Shown here piece by piece: positions 26,401-35,762 of a stretch of DNA of 64,000 bases. Position 1 is the stretch's first letter. Each line of letters starts with the position of its first letter. The DNA comes from Paenibacillus macquariensis (GTDB lineage: Bacteria > Bacillota > Bacilli > Paenibacillales > Paenibacillaceae). The stretch is from positions 248,001 through 312,000 of the forward strand of contig NZ_FTNK01000002.1 of NCBI RefSeq assembly GCF_900156375.1, read 5' to 3'. The position numbers and the translations under genes are program-made. Under the pieces are notes generated by a model that saw only the letters and a program-made list of their open reading frames with translations, ran no database searches and was not told the DNA's origin.

Positions 26401-26698
26401 AACGATATCCGCAGCTACACCAGCTAAGTCTGTATTGTCTCACGATAATTGGGATGGGGACGGGAATTATAAAGTAACAATGAACATGTGGTGGGGGACG
26501 AATGGTTCGGAATATCGATTATATGAGAATGGTGTATTAGTAGATTCGAAGAATCTCGTGGAGAATACATCAAGTGCTCAGAATGCTGTGACAGAATTGT
26601 CAGGCAGAGCACCAGGTAAATATGAATATCGTAGCGAGCTAATTAACGCTGCGGGAGTCACTTCAAGTGACACCATTACCGTAAATGTTGTGAAATAA
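23405..26698 (+). CDS. Large secreted multidomain protein (GATase-like domain, OB-fold, Ig-like repeats)
   Basis: 1097 residues. Order: signal peptide (about 1-38); a class-I-amidotransferase-like or DUF4350-like domain (about 55-345; KKVLFDNTHGQTAG, DVFVIAEANI, FFIGDHYNADRN); a beta-sandwich (about 385-530); an OB-fold domain (about 545-720; VTIEGVVTTEPG, TFYLQDETAGIYVF) like those in secreted nucleases such as YhcR; an Ig-like pair (about 735-905; LDKTPPTV, LDLAGNSS); and two chitinase-type repeats (about 910-1097; MNLWWGNNGSEFKLYENG and MNMWWGTNGSEYRLYENG). The substrate is unknown. The architecture suggests binding of an extracellular polymer. An AGGAGG site precedes the start. Confidence 0.85.
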   Translation: MMRKFTRFQAGLLKSAIAVSLALSFQVGLNSGLSAVFAEGPTDVAPYIQAKVVNGNAGKKVLFDNTHGQTAGAADWVIDGAFSDFGNALANDGYDVKELRKSTPITYNDLKDYDVFVIAEANIPFKQSEQLAMEQYVQGGNSIFFIGDHYNADRNKNRWDGSESMNGYRRGAWVDPAKGMSVEERNSAAMQDVVSSDWLGSKFGVRFRYNALGDITANNIVTPSQAFGITAGVSTVAMHAGSTLAIMDPTKAKGIVYLPNTNEAWPNAVDQGVYNGGGIAEGPYVAVSKVGAGKAAFIGDSSAVEDATPKYLREEMGTKKTTYDGFKEQNDGVLLVNMVNWLSKKESYTNLNQVSNLQLDQTTALLPIETPETSIEPQAEPWSAPAAGYKWWDSSTFKPGSYGSSTANAAVTYSFVHQAQLPNAQDFKIRVVVDNLPANTTVSGFSTGIYLTSGGTQIAKVQNEDGTWPSAFAYSSTYSLTANGNGRAYKDLTVRVKPGTLGAANLRLRQNGNNLLTTVVQLANVPAEDLPAEGNPIPNKITIVEARNKAQGTTVTIEGVVTTEPGIFGGQTFYLQDETAGIYVFQTLSGFHQGDIVKITAPLALYNTELELTDPIAIVKTGTSPLPIPLETNANLSNQGQLVQLRDVTISNIISATPTGSFEFDAMNGLVSTHIRVDVRTGLTLTDFAYKEGQVIDVTGVSAIFKSVVQLKPRGVNDFISKAVPIVPVTTASLSALPNVNGWYNNDVSLTLVATGSPTDIISTKYALNGGSEVLYTGPVSIQTDGEYTIKYYSSTVTGQVEAEQSLQVKLDKTPPTVVLTQNVKEVTDVKLEDILKYELSTTDSLSGVSTQKLLLDGKEINSGDVVKAADLGVGVHTIQYHVLDLAGNSSEKSISFKVSNPLATSIPGKPVLSDTSGNINGFKDGSYTVTMNLWWGNNGSEFKLYENGVLINTQNLTDASPAAQSVKTEIKGRANGTYKYTAELTNAFGTTTSNELIVTISAATPAKSVLSHDNWDGDGNYKVTMNMWWGTNGSEYRLYENGVLVDSKNLVENTSSAQNAVTELSGRAPGKYEYRSELINAAGVTSSDTITVNVVK

Positions 26699-26840
26699 GT
26701 AATAAAGAATATATGGATATTATATTAGAAAAATATGTTAATATAGTAATAGATATACAAATTTATACTGACAACATCATGAAAGGAGGAGCACTCGTTA
26801 ACCGTTAATTATAGTGTTAACCATCCAAGGAGGAATGAAG

Positions 26841-27209
26841 ATGTTGTTAGTGAAAAATAGGTCGAAACATTCGGTTTTCCGTATCCTGGTTGTATGCTTC
26901 CTTTTAATGTTTTCGATTATTCCGATCGCCTCGGCGGCTGCGCCGGATCCAATCACCAACCTTCAAATAACGAGTACTTACCCTGTGACTTTGGAGTGGA
27001 CAAATCCCACAACTGATTATGATTACATTCAGGTTATTAAATTAAACAGAACTGATTTAAAAGAAGTCTACAAAAAAACATTGACTAAAGGATCCACTGT
27101 CTTTGCAGATCATTCTGCTATGAGTTCTAATAAGGAATACTGGTATATCTTTCAAGCGTATAAGGGTGGAGTATCCTCCAACCAAGTAAAGAAGATCTAC
27201 AATAACTGA
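26841..27209 (+). CDS. Small secreted protein with one fibronectin-III-like domain
   Basis: 122 residues: signal peptide (1-31, ending ASAAA) and a single FN3-type sandwich (PDPITNLQITSTYPVTLEWTNP, then EYWYIFQAYKGGVSS). Several in-frame starts exist. The AAGGAGG site is best spaced for the ATG at 26841. It lies 142 bases after the large secreted protein and ends with a terminator. It probably acts as a binding or accessory protein outside the cell. Confidence 0.72.
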   Translation: MLLVKNRSKHSVFRILVVCFLLMFSIIPIASAAAPDPITNLQITSTYPVTLEWTNPTTDYDYIQVIKLNRTDLKEVYKKTLTKGSTVFADHSAMSSNKEYWYIFQAYKGGVSSNQVKKIYNN

Positions 27210-27260
27210 TTGTATAAGCAAGGCAGTATTCATTCTTGCTCATATCCTGATAATAACGTA

Positions 27261-27288
27261 ATGAGAGTCCAAATGGACTCTCATTTTT
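27261..27288 (+). terminator. Terminator after the FN3 protein gene
   Basis: ATGAGAGTCC / GGACTCTCAT 10-bp perfect stem, loop AAAT, then TTTT. Confidence 0.9.
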
Positions 27289-27353
27289 GGTAAGTGGCAG
27301 TTGATTACGAGGTTCTCTTATGAGAAGAAATCATCATCCAGTCTTTGGATGAT

Positions 27354-27382
27354 TTAACTTTACAACCTTTTCTAGGTATAAT
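27354..27382 (+). promoter_or_regulatory. Probable sigma-A promoter
   Basis: TTAACT (27354-27359), 17-base spacer, consensus TATAAT (27377-27382), 40 bases before the gene at 27423. Confidence 0.65.
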
Positions 27383-27422
27383 AGAGACAGAATTAATTAA
27401 GGACATCATGAAGGGAGTCATT

Positions 27423-27701
27423 ATGAATTGGATCGCGACACAATCATATTACAAAATTCATAGACATGTCTCCAGCACAGAACAAACAACGGTAGTGCAG
27501 CTTCGTAGCATGTATTTATATGAACATAAAGTACGGACTAAATATCGAGAGTTTGCCATAGAGGATGTATTGGATATGTCTTATCGACAAATGGGAGACG
27601 AAGGTGGATTTCTATATTTACACACGAAGCAAGGTGTATTTCCTTACACGGTTAGAGAAGACCCGAGTAGATTTATCGATACGTTTAAAGTGCTGAAGTA
27701 A
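27423..27701 (+). CDS. Small protein of unknown function, possible PH-like fold
   Basis: 92 residues. The alternation of short strands and a C-terminal helix (SRFIDTFKVLK) and the segment GFLYLHTKQGVFPYTVREDPSRFI resemble small bacterial PH-like domains, but I cannot name a family with certainty. AAGGGAG precedes the ATG at 27423. Earlier in-frame starts (27345) lie upstream of the TATAAT promoter and are unlikely. It lies 67 bases before deoR and may be co-transcribed with it. Confidence 0.6.
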   Translation: MNWIATQSYYKIHRHVSSTEQTTVVQLRSMYLYEHKVRTKYREFAIEDVLDMSYRQMGDEGGFLYLHTKQGVFPYTVREDPSRFIDTFKVLK

Positions 27702-27768
27702 GCTGTGTGATACAATTCGGATCTTCCGATACATAGAGGGACAAATAAAATAAGTGAGTTGGATAACA

Positions 27769-28704
27769 ATGGACAATGAGAAACAGCGTATGAGTATAGA
27801 AGCGGCAAGGCTTTATTATCAATCTGATTACAGTCAGCAACAGATTGCAACCGTATTGGGTTTATCCCGACCGACGGTTTCTAGATTACTACAGCATGCG
27901 AAAGATAAAGGATATGTTAGAATTGATATTATTGACCCTAGAGAAGATTTGGATATATTAGCAGGTGAACTGAAGAAGCAATACCAATTAGATACGGTTC
28001 AGTTATGTTATTCACCACTCAATGATTATGAAGAAATCAAAAAACATATCAGTAAAAAAGCGGCTGAATTTATTCATGAGACCGTACAAGATGGAGATAT
28101 TATCGGTGTAACATGGGGAACAACTATGCATGCGGTAGCTCTGCATTTACAATCGAAACCATTAAAAGGCGTAGAAGTGGTCCAATTAAAGGGAGGCGTA
28201 AGCCATTCTCAAGTGAATACATACGCGGCTGAAATCGTGAATTTATTCGCAGAGGCATTCCAGACCATTGCTCGCTATTTACCGTTACCTGTTATTTTCG
28301 ATAGTATTGAAGTGAAGAAAATGGTAGAGGAAGACCGACATATTGGGCGGATCATTGAATTAGGTAAACAGGCGAATATTGCAGCTTTTACCGTGGGGAC
28401 TGTAAAAGAAGATGCGCTTCTTTTTCGTCTAGGATATTTTAATGAAGAAGAGAAGGAATTGCTCGGACATAATGGGGCAGGGGATATTTGTTCTCGTTTT
28501 TTCGATACAGAAGGAAAAATATGTAGTGAAGCTATCAATAATCGTACGGTAGGAATTGATCTTTCTGAACTTAGAAAAAAAGAAAAGTCTATTCTTATTG
28601 CGGGAGGACAGCGTAAAATTGAAGCCATTCAAGCTGCGCTCGCAGGTAAGTATGCGAATATATTAATTACGGATCAGTTTACTGCACAAGCTTTGTTAAG
28701 ATAA
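27769..28704 (+). CDS. deoR: DeoR deoxyribonucleoside operon repressor (SorC family)
   Basis: 311 residues. The N-terminal helix-turn-helix (SIEAARLYYQSDYSQQQIATVLGLSRPTVSRLLQ) and the sugar-phosphate-binding domain (GDIIGVTWGTTM, VVQLKGGVSHSQVNTYAAE, FTVGTV, GDICSRFFD) align along the full length with recalled B. subtilis DeoR. That protein binds deoxyribose-5-phosphate and represses dra-nupC-pdp. The start at 27769 (MDNEKQ) matches MDREKQ of the homologue. It lies upstream of its presumed targets, in the same orientation but separated by a terminator. Confidence 0.93.
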   Translation: MDNEKQRMSIEAARLYYQSDYSQQQIATVLGLSRPTVSRLLQHAKDKGYVRIDIIDPREDLDILAGELKKQYQLDTVQLCYSPLNDYEEIKKHISKKAAEFIHETVQDGDIIGVTWGTTMHAVALHLQSKPLKGVEVVQLKGGVSHSQVNTYAAEIVNLFAEAFQTIARYLPLPVIFDSIEVKKMVEEDRHIGRIIELGKQANIAAFTVGTVKEDALLFRLGYFNEEEKELLGHNGAGDICSRFFDTEGKICSEAINNRTVGIDLSELRKKEKSILIAGGQRKIEAIQAALAGKYANILITDQFTAQALLR

Positions 28705-28742
28705 ATCAGAGCAATGATCAGATTTTAGTTTAGAATGAAAAT

Positions 28743-28787
28743 GAGCCTTTAATGCCAATTCAAATTGGTTTTGAAGGCTTTTTATAT
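28743..28787 (+). terminator. Terminator of deoR
   Basis: AGCCTT / AAGGCT outer stem with an inner CCAATT/AATTGG stem, followed by TTTTTATA. Confidence 0.75.
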
Positions 28788-28846
28788 ACTTTGGGTAAGT
28801 TATATATAGATGAATCAATTTCTCAGGGTTAAAGAAAAAAATAAAT

Positions 28847-28899
28847 ATTGAACATAATTTCTAGTTGGTGTTTACAATTGTTCAAACAGGTGGTATTGT
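28847..28899 (+). promoter_or_regulatory. deoC operon promoter with DeoR operator
   Basis: TTTACA (28871-28876), 17-base spacer, TATTGT (28894-28899). ATTGAACATAATTTC (28847-28861) nearly repeats the recalled B. subtilis DeoR operator ATTGAACAAAATTTCAAT. The half-sites TTGAACA (28848) and TGTTCAA (28879) are inverted, with starts 31 bp apart (about three helical turns), and the second overlaps the spacer. Confidence 0.7.
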
Positions 28900-28945
28900 A
28901 AACATGTAATTAAGAGGATTCATATATGAGAAGGGTGATGACGAA

Positions 28946-29614
28946 ATGATTAACTTATCAAGCATGATCGATCATACGCTTTTACGTCCAGACGCAACTA
29001 AAAATGAGATTACAAAATTAACTGATGAAGCAAAAAAATATGAATTTGCATCCGTTTGTGTAAATCCAACATGGGTAGCTTATGCGGCTGAAAAGTTGGC
29101 GAATACGAACGTGAAAGTATGTACGGTAATTGGATTTCCTCTTGGGGCTAGTACAACCGCAACGAAAGCTTTTGAAGCAGCTAATGCCATTGAAAATGGT
29201 GCGACAGAGGTTGATATGGTCATTAACATAGGTGCATTGAAAGATGGAGATCATGATTATGTTGAACAAGATATTAAAGCCGTTGTTGATGTAGCAGCTG
29301 GGAAAGCACTTGTAAAAGTAATTATTGAAACTTGTATCTTAACAGATGAAGAAAAGAAAGTTGCTTGTCAATTAGCGGTCAAAGCTGGAACCGACTTTGT
29401 TAAAACATCGACAGGGTTCTCAACAGGAGGAGCAGTTGCTGAAGATGTAGCCCTAATGCGTCAAACCGTTGGTGAAAATATCGGAGTTAAAGCTTCCGGA
29501 GCCATTCGTAGTCTGGAAGATATGGAAAAAATGATTGCGGCAGGTGCATCTAGAATCGGTGCTAGTTCAGGTGTGAAAATAATGGAAGGCGAGCAATCAA
29601 CCTCGTCTTACTAA
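28946..29614 (+). CDS. deoC: Deoxyribose-phosphate aldolase
   Basis: 222 residues, the normal DeoC length. The N-terminus reads [11 protein letters not shown], the proton-relay Asp lies in EVDMVINIG (D90), and the Schiff-base Lys is K153 in [12 protein letters not shown]. It cleaves 2-deoxyribose-5-phosphate to glyceraldehyde-3-phosphate and acetaldehyde. It is the first gene of the catabolic operon, directly after the DeoR-controlled promoter, with a GAAGGGTGATG site. Confidence 0.97.
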   Translation: MINLSSMIDHTLLRPDATKNEITKLTDEAKKYEFASVCVNPTWVAYAAEKLANTNVKVCTVIGFPLGASTTATKAFEAANAIENGATEVDMVINIGALKDGDHDYVEQDIKAVVDVAAGKALVKVIIETCILTDEEKKVACQLAVKAGTDFVKTSTGFSTGGAVAEDVALMRQTVGENIGVKASGAIRSLEDMEKMIAAGASRIGASSGVKIMEGEQSTSSY

Positions 29615-29677
29615 TTATTTTATGAAGAATCCGTGCTGCTCCATCAAAGGGCAGCACGCACTCAAGGAGGAATAATA

Positions 29678-30070
29678 ATGAAGGAACAGTTAATACAAGA
29701 GGCTATGGCTGCACGTAAACATGCTCATATTCCTTATTCAAACTTTGCGGTTGGTGCTGCATTACTAACAAGTAACAAGCGAATTTACTCAGGTTGTAAT
29801 ATTGAGAATGCTTCTTTTGGACTTACAAATTGTGCAGAACGTACGGCCATTTTTAAAGCGGTATCAGAAGGGGAACATATTATTGAAGCCATTGCGGTGG
29901 TAGCGGACACAAAGGGTCCTGTTTCTCCATGTGGTGCCTGTCGTCAAGTATTAGCTGAATTTTGCGATGAGAATACTAAGATCTATTTAACCAATCTTCA
30001 TGGAAACACAGAAGAATGGACTATGGCACAGCTATTGCCTGGAGCCTTTCGATCTGCTGATATGAAATAA
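29678..30070 (+). CDS. cdd: Cytidine deaminase
   Basis: 130 residues of the small homotetrameric type. The zinc ligands are C52, C85 and C88 (NCAERTAIF and PCGACRQ) and the catalytic Glu is E54. FAVGAALL binds the nucleoside. It deaminates cytidine and deoxycytidine to uridine and deoxyuridine, feeding the phosphorylase Pdp at the end of the operon. AAGGAGG sits directly before the ATG at 29678, so a longer frame from 29633 is not used. Confidence 0.97.
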   Translation: MKEQLIQEAMAARKHAHIPYSNFAVGAALLTSNKRIYSGCNIENASFGLTNCAERTAIFKAVSEGEHIIEAIAVVADTKGPVSPCGACRQVLAEFCDENTKIYLTNLHGNTEEWTMAQLLPGAFRSADMK

Positions 30071-30106
30071 CAATAAAATGATGTGTAAAGAAATTTTCGA
30101 ATAAGA

Positions 30107-30120
30107 TGTAAGCGTTTCAT
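30107..30120 (+). promoter_or_regulatory. Possible CcpA (cre) site before nupC
   Basis: TGTAAGCGTTTCAT differs at one position from the consensus TGWAANCGNTNNCA. Carbon catabolite control of the deo operon is known in B. subtilis. Here the site would act inside the operon. Confidence 0.35.
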
Positions 30121-30167
30121 ACTAGCTGCTTGATTTCGGAATCCAATTGACTATTAGGAGAACAACT

Positions 30168-31349
30168 ATGAGATATTTAATTATAATACTGGGTATACTA
30201 ATTGTTTTTGGGCTCACTTACCTCGCCAGCAATGATAAAAGGAAGATCCGCTATCGACCGTTGATCGTCATGGTTATCTTGCAGATTATTTTAGCCGCTG
30301 TACTATTAAATACAGTTGTTGGAAATGTCGTTATTAAAGCAATCTCAAGCGTATTTGAAAAGTTAATGGAATTCGCCGCAGAAGGTGTTAATTTTGTATT
30401 CGGTGGCATACTTAACGAAGGACAATTCACATTCTTTTTATCGGTATTATTACCGATTGTATTTATCTCAGCGCTCATTGGTATCTTGCAGTACATCAAA
30501 GTATTGCCATTCGTTATTAGATACATTGGTCTTGTTCTGAGCAAGGTGAATGGTATGGGTAAATTGGAATCGTACAATGCGGTTGCATCTGCTGTTCTAG
30601 GACAATCTGAAGTATTTATATCTGTTAAAAAGCAAATTAATTTATTACCGAAACATCGGCTCTATACATTATGTGCATCGGCTATGTCGACTGTATCCAT
30701 GTCTATTGTTGGTTCATATATGCAAGTTCTAGAACCTAGGTATGTTGTAACTGCCCTTGTTCTTAATTTGTTTGGTGGGTTTATCATTACATCAATTCTA
30801 AACCCTTATATCGTCGATAAAGAGGAGGATATTCTAGAGGTACAGGAAGAAGAGAAACAATCCTTTTTCGAGATGCTTGGGGAATATATTATGGATGGCT
30901 TCAAAGTTGCCATTGTCGTAGCAGCGATGTTGATTGGGTTCGTAGCAATCATCGCAATGATTAATGGACTCTTTAGTGGTATATTTGGAGTATCATTTCA
31001 ACAACTACTGGGTTACGTTTTTGCACCACTTGCTTTTATTATGGGTGTTCCATGGAAAGAAGCAGTGGATGCAGGTAGTATTATGGCTACGAAAATGGTC
31101 TCTAATGAATTTGTTGCCATGCTTGAACTTGGTAAATACACCGATCTATCCTCACGTACAGTTGGTATTATCTCTGTGTTCCTTGTCTCGTTTGCGAATT
31201 TCTCGTCCATCGGTATTATTGCTGGTGCAGTAAAAGGTCTGCATGAGAAGCAAGGGAATGTTGTAGCACGTTTTGGTCTGAAATTACTTTATGGTGCCAC
31301 ATTAGTAAGTATTCTTTCTGCCATAGTGGCTGGAATATTTATTAATTAG
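30168..31349 (+). CDS. nupC: Concentrative nucleoside transporter
   Basis: 393 residues with about 9-10 transmembrane segments and the CNT-family core: [16 protein letters not shown] in the substrate region, [38 protein letters not shown], and [18 protein letters not shown] at the C-terminus. It is a cation-coupled importer of nucleosides and deoxynucleosides in the cytoplasmic membrane. TAGGAGA precedes the ATG at 30168, which is preferred over a TTG at 30147. It lies between cdd and deoB in the operon. Confidence 0.95.
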   Translation: MRYLIIILGILIVFGLTYLASNDKRKIRYRPLIVMVILQIILAAVLLNTVVGNVVIKAISSVFEKLMEFAAEGVNFVFGGILNEGQFTFFLSVLLPIVFISALIGILQYIKVLPFVIRYIGLVLSKVNGMGKLESYNAVASAVLGQSEVFISVKKQINLLPKHRLYTLCASAMSTVSMSIVGSYMQVLEPRYVVTALVLNLFGGFIITSILNPYIVDKEEDILEVQEEEKQSFFEMLGEYIMDGFKVAIVVAAMLIGFVAIIAMINGLFSGIFGVSFQQLLGYVFAPLAFIMGVPWKEAVDAGSIMATKMVSNEFVAMLELGKYTDLSSRTVGIISVFLVSFANFSSIGIIAGAVKGLHEKQGNVVARFGLKLLYGATLVSILSAIVAGIFIN

Positions 31350-31387
31350 AATGAAAAAGACTCACTTGCGAAAGGCAGGAAACAATA

Positions 31388-32569
31388 ATGACAGCATTTA
31401 AACGGATTCACTTAATTGTAATGGACTCGGTAGGAATTGGGGAGGCACCTGATGCAGCTCAATTTGATGACTTTGATGTTGATACTTTAGGACATATTGC
31501 CCGTGAATGCGGAGGGCTGGACATGCCCAATATGGCTAAACTTGGATTATCTAATATTAAAGAAATCAAGGGAATTCCTGTTTCCGAGCAACCACTCGCT
31601 TATTACACAAAGATGCAAGAAGTTTCTAGTGGTAAAGATACCATGACTGGACACTGGGAAATGATGGGTTTGCGAATTGATACGCCATTTCGTGTCTTTG
31701 AGAATGGCTTCCCTGATGAGCTTATCTCCCGCATTGAAGAGAAAACAGGCCGCAAAGTTATTGGAAACAAACCTGCGAGCGGAACAGAGATTATTGAAGA
31801 ACTTGGGGAAGAGCATGTCAAGACAGGTGCTTTAATTGTCTATACTTCTGCAGATTCAGTGCTGCAAATCGCAGCACATGAAGATATCGTGCCACTAAAG
31901 GAATTATATGAGATTTGTGAATTTTGCAGAAAAATCACATTAGATGATCCCTATATGTTAGGCAGAATTATCGCGAGACCCTTTATTGGTGAAATAGGCG
32001 AGTTCAAACGAACTTCCAACCGTCATGACTATGCGTTGAAACCATTTAGCCCCACAGTCATGAATGCATTAAAAGATGCAGGTCATGACGTCATTGCCCT
32101 AGGGAAAATTTCAGATATCTTTGACGGTGAAGGGGTGACCCAGGTCATTCGTACGGTTTCTAATTCAGACGGTATGGATAAATTCATTTCGACATTCGAT
32201 GAAACATTTCATGGGTTCAGCTTCTTAAATCTAGTTGATTTTGATGCATTATATGGACATCGTCGTGATCCAAAAGGGTATGGTCAAGCTTTAGAGGACT
32301 ATGATACCCGCTTACCAGAAGTATTCGCCAAAATGAAAGAAGATGACCTTCTGATCATTACCGCGGATCATGGGAATGATCCGACTTATCGTGGAACGGA
32401 TCATACACGTGAATATGTACCGCTCTTGATGTATTCTCCACGATTTAAACAAGGGGGTCAGGCACTGCCTATCCGGAAAACATTTGCGGATATTGGTGCG
32501 ACCATTGCGGAGAACTTTGAAGTTACGATGCCACAGCACGGTACCAGCTTTTTATCGAATTTAATATAA
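31388..32569 (+). CDS. deoB: Phosphopentomutase
   Basis: 393 residues, the normal length. Alkaline-phosphatase-superfamily metal motifs are present: [13 protein letters not shown] (metal-binding Asp), [14 protein letters not shown] (phosphorylated Thr region), and [24 protein letters not shown] with the C-terminal Asp and His ligands. It interconverts (deoxy)ribose-1- and -5-phosphate, linking Pdp to DeoC. It lies 38 bases after nupC, within the operon. Confidence 0.97.
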   Translation: MTAFKRIHLIVMDSVGIGEAPDAAQFDDFDVDTLGHIARECGGLDMPNMAKLGLSNIKEIKGIPVSEQPLAYYTKMQEVSSGKDTMTGHWEMMGLRIDTPFRVFENGFPDELISRIEEKTGRKVIGNKPASGTEIIEELGEEHVKTGALIVYTSADSVLQIAAHEDIVPLKELYEICEFCRKITLDDPYMLGRIIARPFIGEIGEFKRTSNRHDYALKPFSPTVMNALKDAGHDVIALGKISDIFDGEGVTQVIRTVSNSDGMDKFISTFDETFHGFSFLNLVDFDALYGHRRDPKGYGQALEDYDTRLPEVFAKMKEDDLLIITADHGNDPTYRGTDHTREYVPLLMYSPRFKQGGQALPIRKTFADIGATIAENFEVTMPQHGTSFLSNLI

Positions 32570-32616
32570 GTTATTCCTTAGATCCTACATTAAATAACGA
32601 ATAACGAGGAGAATAT

Positions 32617-33921
32617 ATGATGAGAATGGTTGATCTTATTGCGAAAAAACGTGACGGTAAAGAATTAACGACAGAGGAAATTAATTTCATTATTGAAGGC
32701 TATACGAATGATGAAATTCCTGATTATCAAGTTAGCGCCTTGGCTATGGCTATCTTCTTCCAGGATATGACGGAGCGTGAACGTGCTGATTTGACGATGG
32801 CAATCGTGAACTCTGGAGATACGATAGACTTGTCTGCCATTGAAGGCGTGAAGGTCGATAAGCACTCTACAGGCGGGGTAGGCGATACAACCACTTTGGT
32901 TCTTGCTCCTCTGGTTGCTGCATTGGATATACCGGTTGCGAAGATGTCAGGACGTGGATTGGGACATACAGGTGGTACGATCGATAAATTAGAAGCTATT
33001 GAAGGGTTCCATGTCGAGATTACTAAAGAGGAATTCATAAACTTGGTGAATAAAGATAAGATCGCTGTCATCGGTCAGTCTGGCAATCTTACACCTGCGG
33101 ATAAGAAATTGTATGCACTACGTGACGTAACCGCGACGGTCGATTCTATTGCACTTATTGCTAGCTCCATTATGAGCAAAAAAATAGCTGCTGGAGCGGA
33201 TGCCATTGTTCTGGATGTGAAAACAGGAGCAGGTGCATTTATGAAGACTGTAGATGATGCTAAAGAACTCGCTCATGCGATGGTGAGTATAGGTAATAAC
33301 GTAGGTCGTAAGACGATGGCCGTTATCTCAGATATGAGTCAGCCCCTTGGTTTAGCCATTGGTAACGCGCTTGAAGTGAAAGAAGCGATAGATACTTTGC
33401 AAGGGAAAGGTCCTAAAGACTTGGAAGAACTGTGCCTTGCTTTAGGCCGTCAAATGGTATTTCTAGCGAATAAAGCAAGCTCACTTGAAGAAGCTGAAGA
33501 AATGTTGAAAGAAGTTATGAGAAATGGTAAAGCGTTAGATAAATTCAAAGAATTTATAGCCAACCAAGGTGGAGATGCGTCCGTAGTAGACCATCCGGAG
33601 AAATTACCACAAGCGAAGTATCTAATTGATGTTCCTGCAAAAGTAGACGGCGTAGTAGCCGAAATTGTAGCTGATGAGATTGGTATCGCTGCGATGTTGT
33701 TAGGTGCTGGCAGAGCGACAAAAGAATCTGAAATCGATCTAGCCGTAGGTATTATGTTGAACAAAAAAGTTGGTGATCCTGTAAAAGCGGGAGAATCACT
33801 TCTAACCATACATTCAAACCGTGAAAATGTGAACGATGTGATAGAGAAAATTTATGAGAATATTCGCATTGGTGAACATGCGGAGCCGCTTGTACTTATC
33901 TACGATATCGTAACGGAATAA
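32617..33921 (+). CDS. pdp: Pyrimidine-nucleoside phosphorylase
   Basis: 434 residues matching B. subtilis Pdp closely: [20 protein letters not shown] (phosphate binding), [18 protein letters not shown], and [30 protein letters not shown]. It splits uridine, deoxyuridine and thymidine into base and (deoxy)ribose-1-phosphate. It is the last gene of the deo operon. The ATG at 32620 would align better with the homologue (MRMVD), and the ribosome binding site GAGGAGA serves either start. A terminator-like stem follows. Confidence 0.97.
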   Translation: MMRMVDLIAKKRDGKELTTEEINFIIEGYTNDEIPDYQVSALAMAIFFQDMTERERADLTMAIVNSGDTIDLSAIEGVKVDKHSTGGVGDTTTLVLAPLVAALDIPVAKMSGRGLGHTGGTIDKLEAIEGFHVEITKEEFINLVNKDKIAVIGQSGNLTPADKKLYALRDVTATVDSIALIASSIMSKKIAAGADAIVLDVKTGAGAFMKTVDDAKELAHAMVSIGNNVGRKTMAVISDMSQPLGLAIGNALEVKEAIDTLQGKGPKDLEELCLALGRQMVFLANKASSLEEAEEMLKEVMRNGKALDKFKEFIANQGGDASVVDHPEKLPQAKYLIDVPAKVDGVVAEIVADEIGIAAMLLGAGRATKESEIDLAVGIMLNKKVGDPVKAGESLLTIHSNRENVNDVIEKIYENIRIGEHAEPLVLIYDIVTE

Positions 33922-33960
33922 TAAAGTAACGTAGCCTAAACTATATATAAGTAAAACTCC

Positions 33961-33993
33961 TACGGCCAAGTGGATCAATTTCACTTGGTCGTA
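33961..33993 (+). terminator. Hairpin at the end of the deo operon
   Basis: 12-bp stem TACGGCCAAGTG / CACTTGGTCGTA (one G-U) with a 9-nt loop, followed by the T-rich TTCATATTT. Confidence 0.7.
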
Positions 33994-34190
33994 TTCATAT
34001 TTACGAACGCGTAGCGAGTATGAGCGAGGCGTTAGATCATTGATCAAGCCAATGAACAGTCTGTCTTATATTAATGGAGTATGTATGGTAAGGCATATAG
34101 TGTTATAATCACGCTTGAGTGGATGAAGTGTTCACACAGACATCAAACAACATTATTCTTAATATATAGAGACTAGAGAGGTAATTAGAC

Positions 34191-35762
34191 ATGAGTGTTA
34201 TTCGTTTAGAGAATGTAACGAAGAAATATGAAGATACGTTGATTTTTAGAGATATCTATTTTCGAGTAAGCAAAGGGGAACGTATCGGTCTTATCGGACG
34301 AAATGGTGCAGGTAAATCAACGGTATTTAAATTGATTATGGGTAAAGAGGAGCCTACTGCGGGCAAAGTGGAAGTCGACCCCCAAGTGAAGATCAGTTAT
34401 TTCTCCCAATTCTCTGAATTGAGTGGAGGATTGTCCGTTCAGCAAGAGTTAGAATTATGCTTCGAACAGGTGGCTCTAATTGAGAGAGAACTTTCAGAAA
34501 TAGGAGAAAACCTAGGGATTGTGACAGATGATGTTCAGATGGATCAACTATTAGAACGTCAAGCAGAGCTTTTTGAACAAATGGAGCATTTAGATGGTTG
34601 GAATGTATCTGTTGAGATCGACACCGTGCTAACGAAATTAGGGTTCAACGATAGATCGCGTCATCAACCCGTTGATGAGTTATCTGGTGGGTGGAGAAAC
34701 CGCGCTGCATTAGCTAAAATGCTCATTGAGATGCCAGATGTCGTATTACTCGATGAACCCACTAACTTTTTGGATATCGAAGGTATCGTATGGCTTGAGC
34801 AGTGGTTACACCGATTCAATGGCGCGATGATCTTAGTGTCGCATGATCGGCAATTTATTGATCGTGTAGTTACGCGGACGATTGAAATCGAGAATTATCA
34901 TTTTCAAGAATACGAAGGTAATTATACGGATTACATACGGAAGAAGAAGATGCGTAAGAAAGTGTTGGATCGTCAGTTCGAATGGGAGGAAGAACTTCTC
35001 ATCATGGAGTCTGAAACCATTGATAGCCGTTCACAGAAAAAAACCTCTAAGGACCGACTCTCACGTAAGCTGGCTGATATGAAGAAGCGGGTTGATCCTC
35101 ATCCTGTGAATGTTCTTATCACTGATATTTATGAGAATTTACGATTCCCTGACAAGTTATGCGGAGTGAAAGGAATCGGCCAGACGTATGACGGTCGCAC
35201 GATATTCCAGAACATCAGCTTTGACATTCAGAAGGAAGATCGATTGGCTATCGTGGGGCCTAATGGAAGTGGGAAATCCACCTTGATTAAGGTGCTTACG
35301 GGACAAGAACAGCCTGATTCTGGTGAAGTGATTTGGGAGAAGGGTGTTAGTTACGCTTATTTCAACCGCATGTGGGACGAGCTTGATCGGAAGGATACCG
35401 TTAGCCATGCTGTAAATATTTCTGGACTTGGTTTAAATGCTACTCGAAAAAAAGTGAACAAATTCCTATCGATGCTCCAATTCTCGGAAAATGATCTGAG
35501 TAAAGTGATTGGTTCGCTATCCGGTGGGCAACAAGCCCGAGTAGCACTAGCCAAATGTCTACTCTCAGGCGCTACCGTTATCATATTGGATGAACCTACC
35601 AATCACCTTGATCTAACAAGCATACAGGTTATGGAGCAGGCGCTTATTCATTTCCCTGGTGCTGTAATTACTGTTAGCCATGATCGATTCTTTATTGATA
35701 AAATAGCAACCAAGATGCTCACCTTCGATCCTATCTTAGGAATTAGTGAGGAGAATGTATAG
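34191..35762 (+). CDS. ABC-F family ATPase (ribosome-associated type)
   Basis: 523 residues with two ABC domains and no transmembrane segments. Walker A GRNGAGKST (near 36) and GPNGSGKST (near 356), signature LSGGWRN and LSGGQQAR, and Walker B VVLLDEPTNFLD and VIILDEPTNHLD are all intact. The linker between the domains (about 235-320) is long and basic, as in ABC-F translation factors and antibiotic-resistance proteins of the Lsa/Vga/Msr kind. The drug range cannot be read from sequence. AGAGAGG precedes the start. The stop touches the start of the VanX-like gene, so they form an operon. Confidence 0.9.
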   Translation: MSVIRLENVTKKYEDTLIFRDIYFRVSKGERIGLIGRNGAGKSTVFKLIMGKEEPTAGKVEVDPQVKISYFSQFSELSGGLSVQQELELCFEQVALIERELSEIGENLGIVTDDVQMDQLLERQAELFEQMEHLDGWNVSVEIDTVLTKLGFNDRSRHQPVDELSGGWRNRAALAKMLIEMPDVVLLDEPTNFLDIEGIVWLEQWLHRFNGAMILVSHDRQFIDRVVTRTIEIENYHFQEYEGNYTDYIRKKKMRKKVLDRQFEWEEELLIMESETIDSRSQKKTSKDRLSRKLADMKKRVDPHPVNVLITDIYENLRFPDKLCGVKGIGQTYDGRTIFQNISFDIQKEDRLAIVGPNGSGKSTLIKVLTGQEQPDSGEVIWEKGVSYAYFNRMWDELDRKDTVSHAVNISGLGLNATRKKVNKFLSMLQFSENDLSKVIGSLSGGQQARVALAKCLLSGATVIILDEPTNHLDLTSIQVMEQALIHFPGAVITVSHDRFFIDKIATKMLTFDPILGISEENV

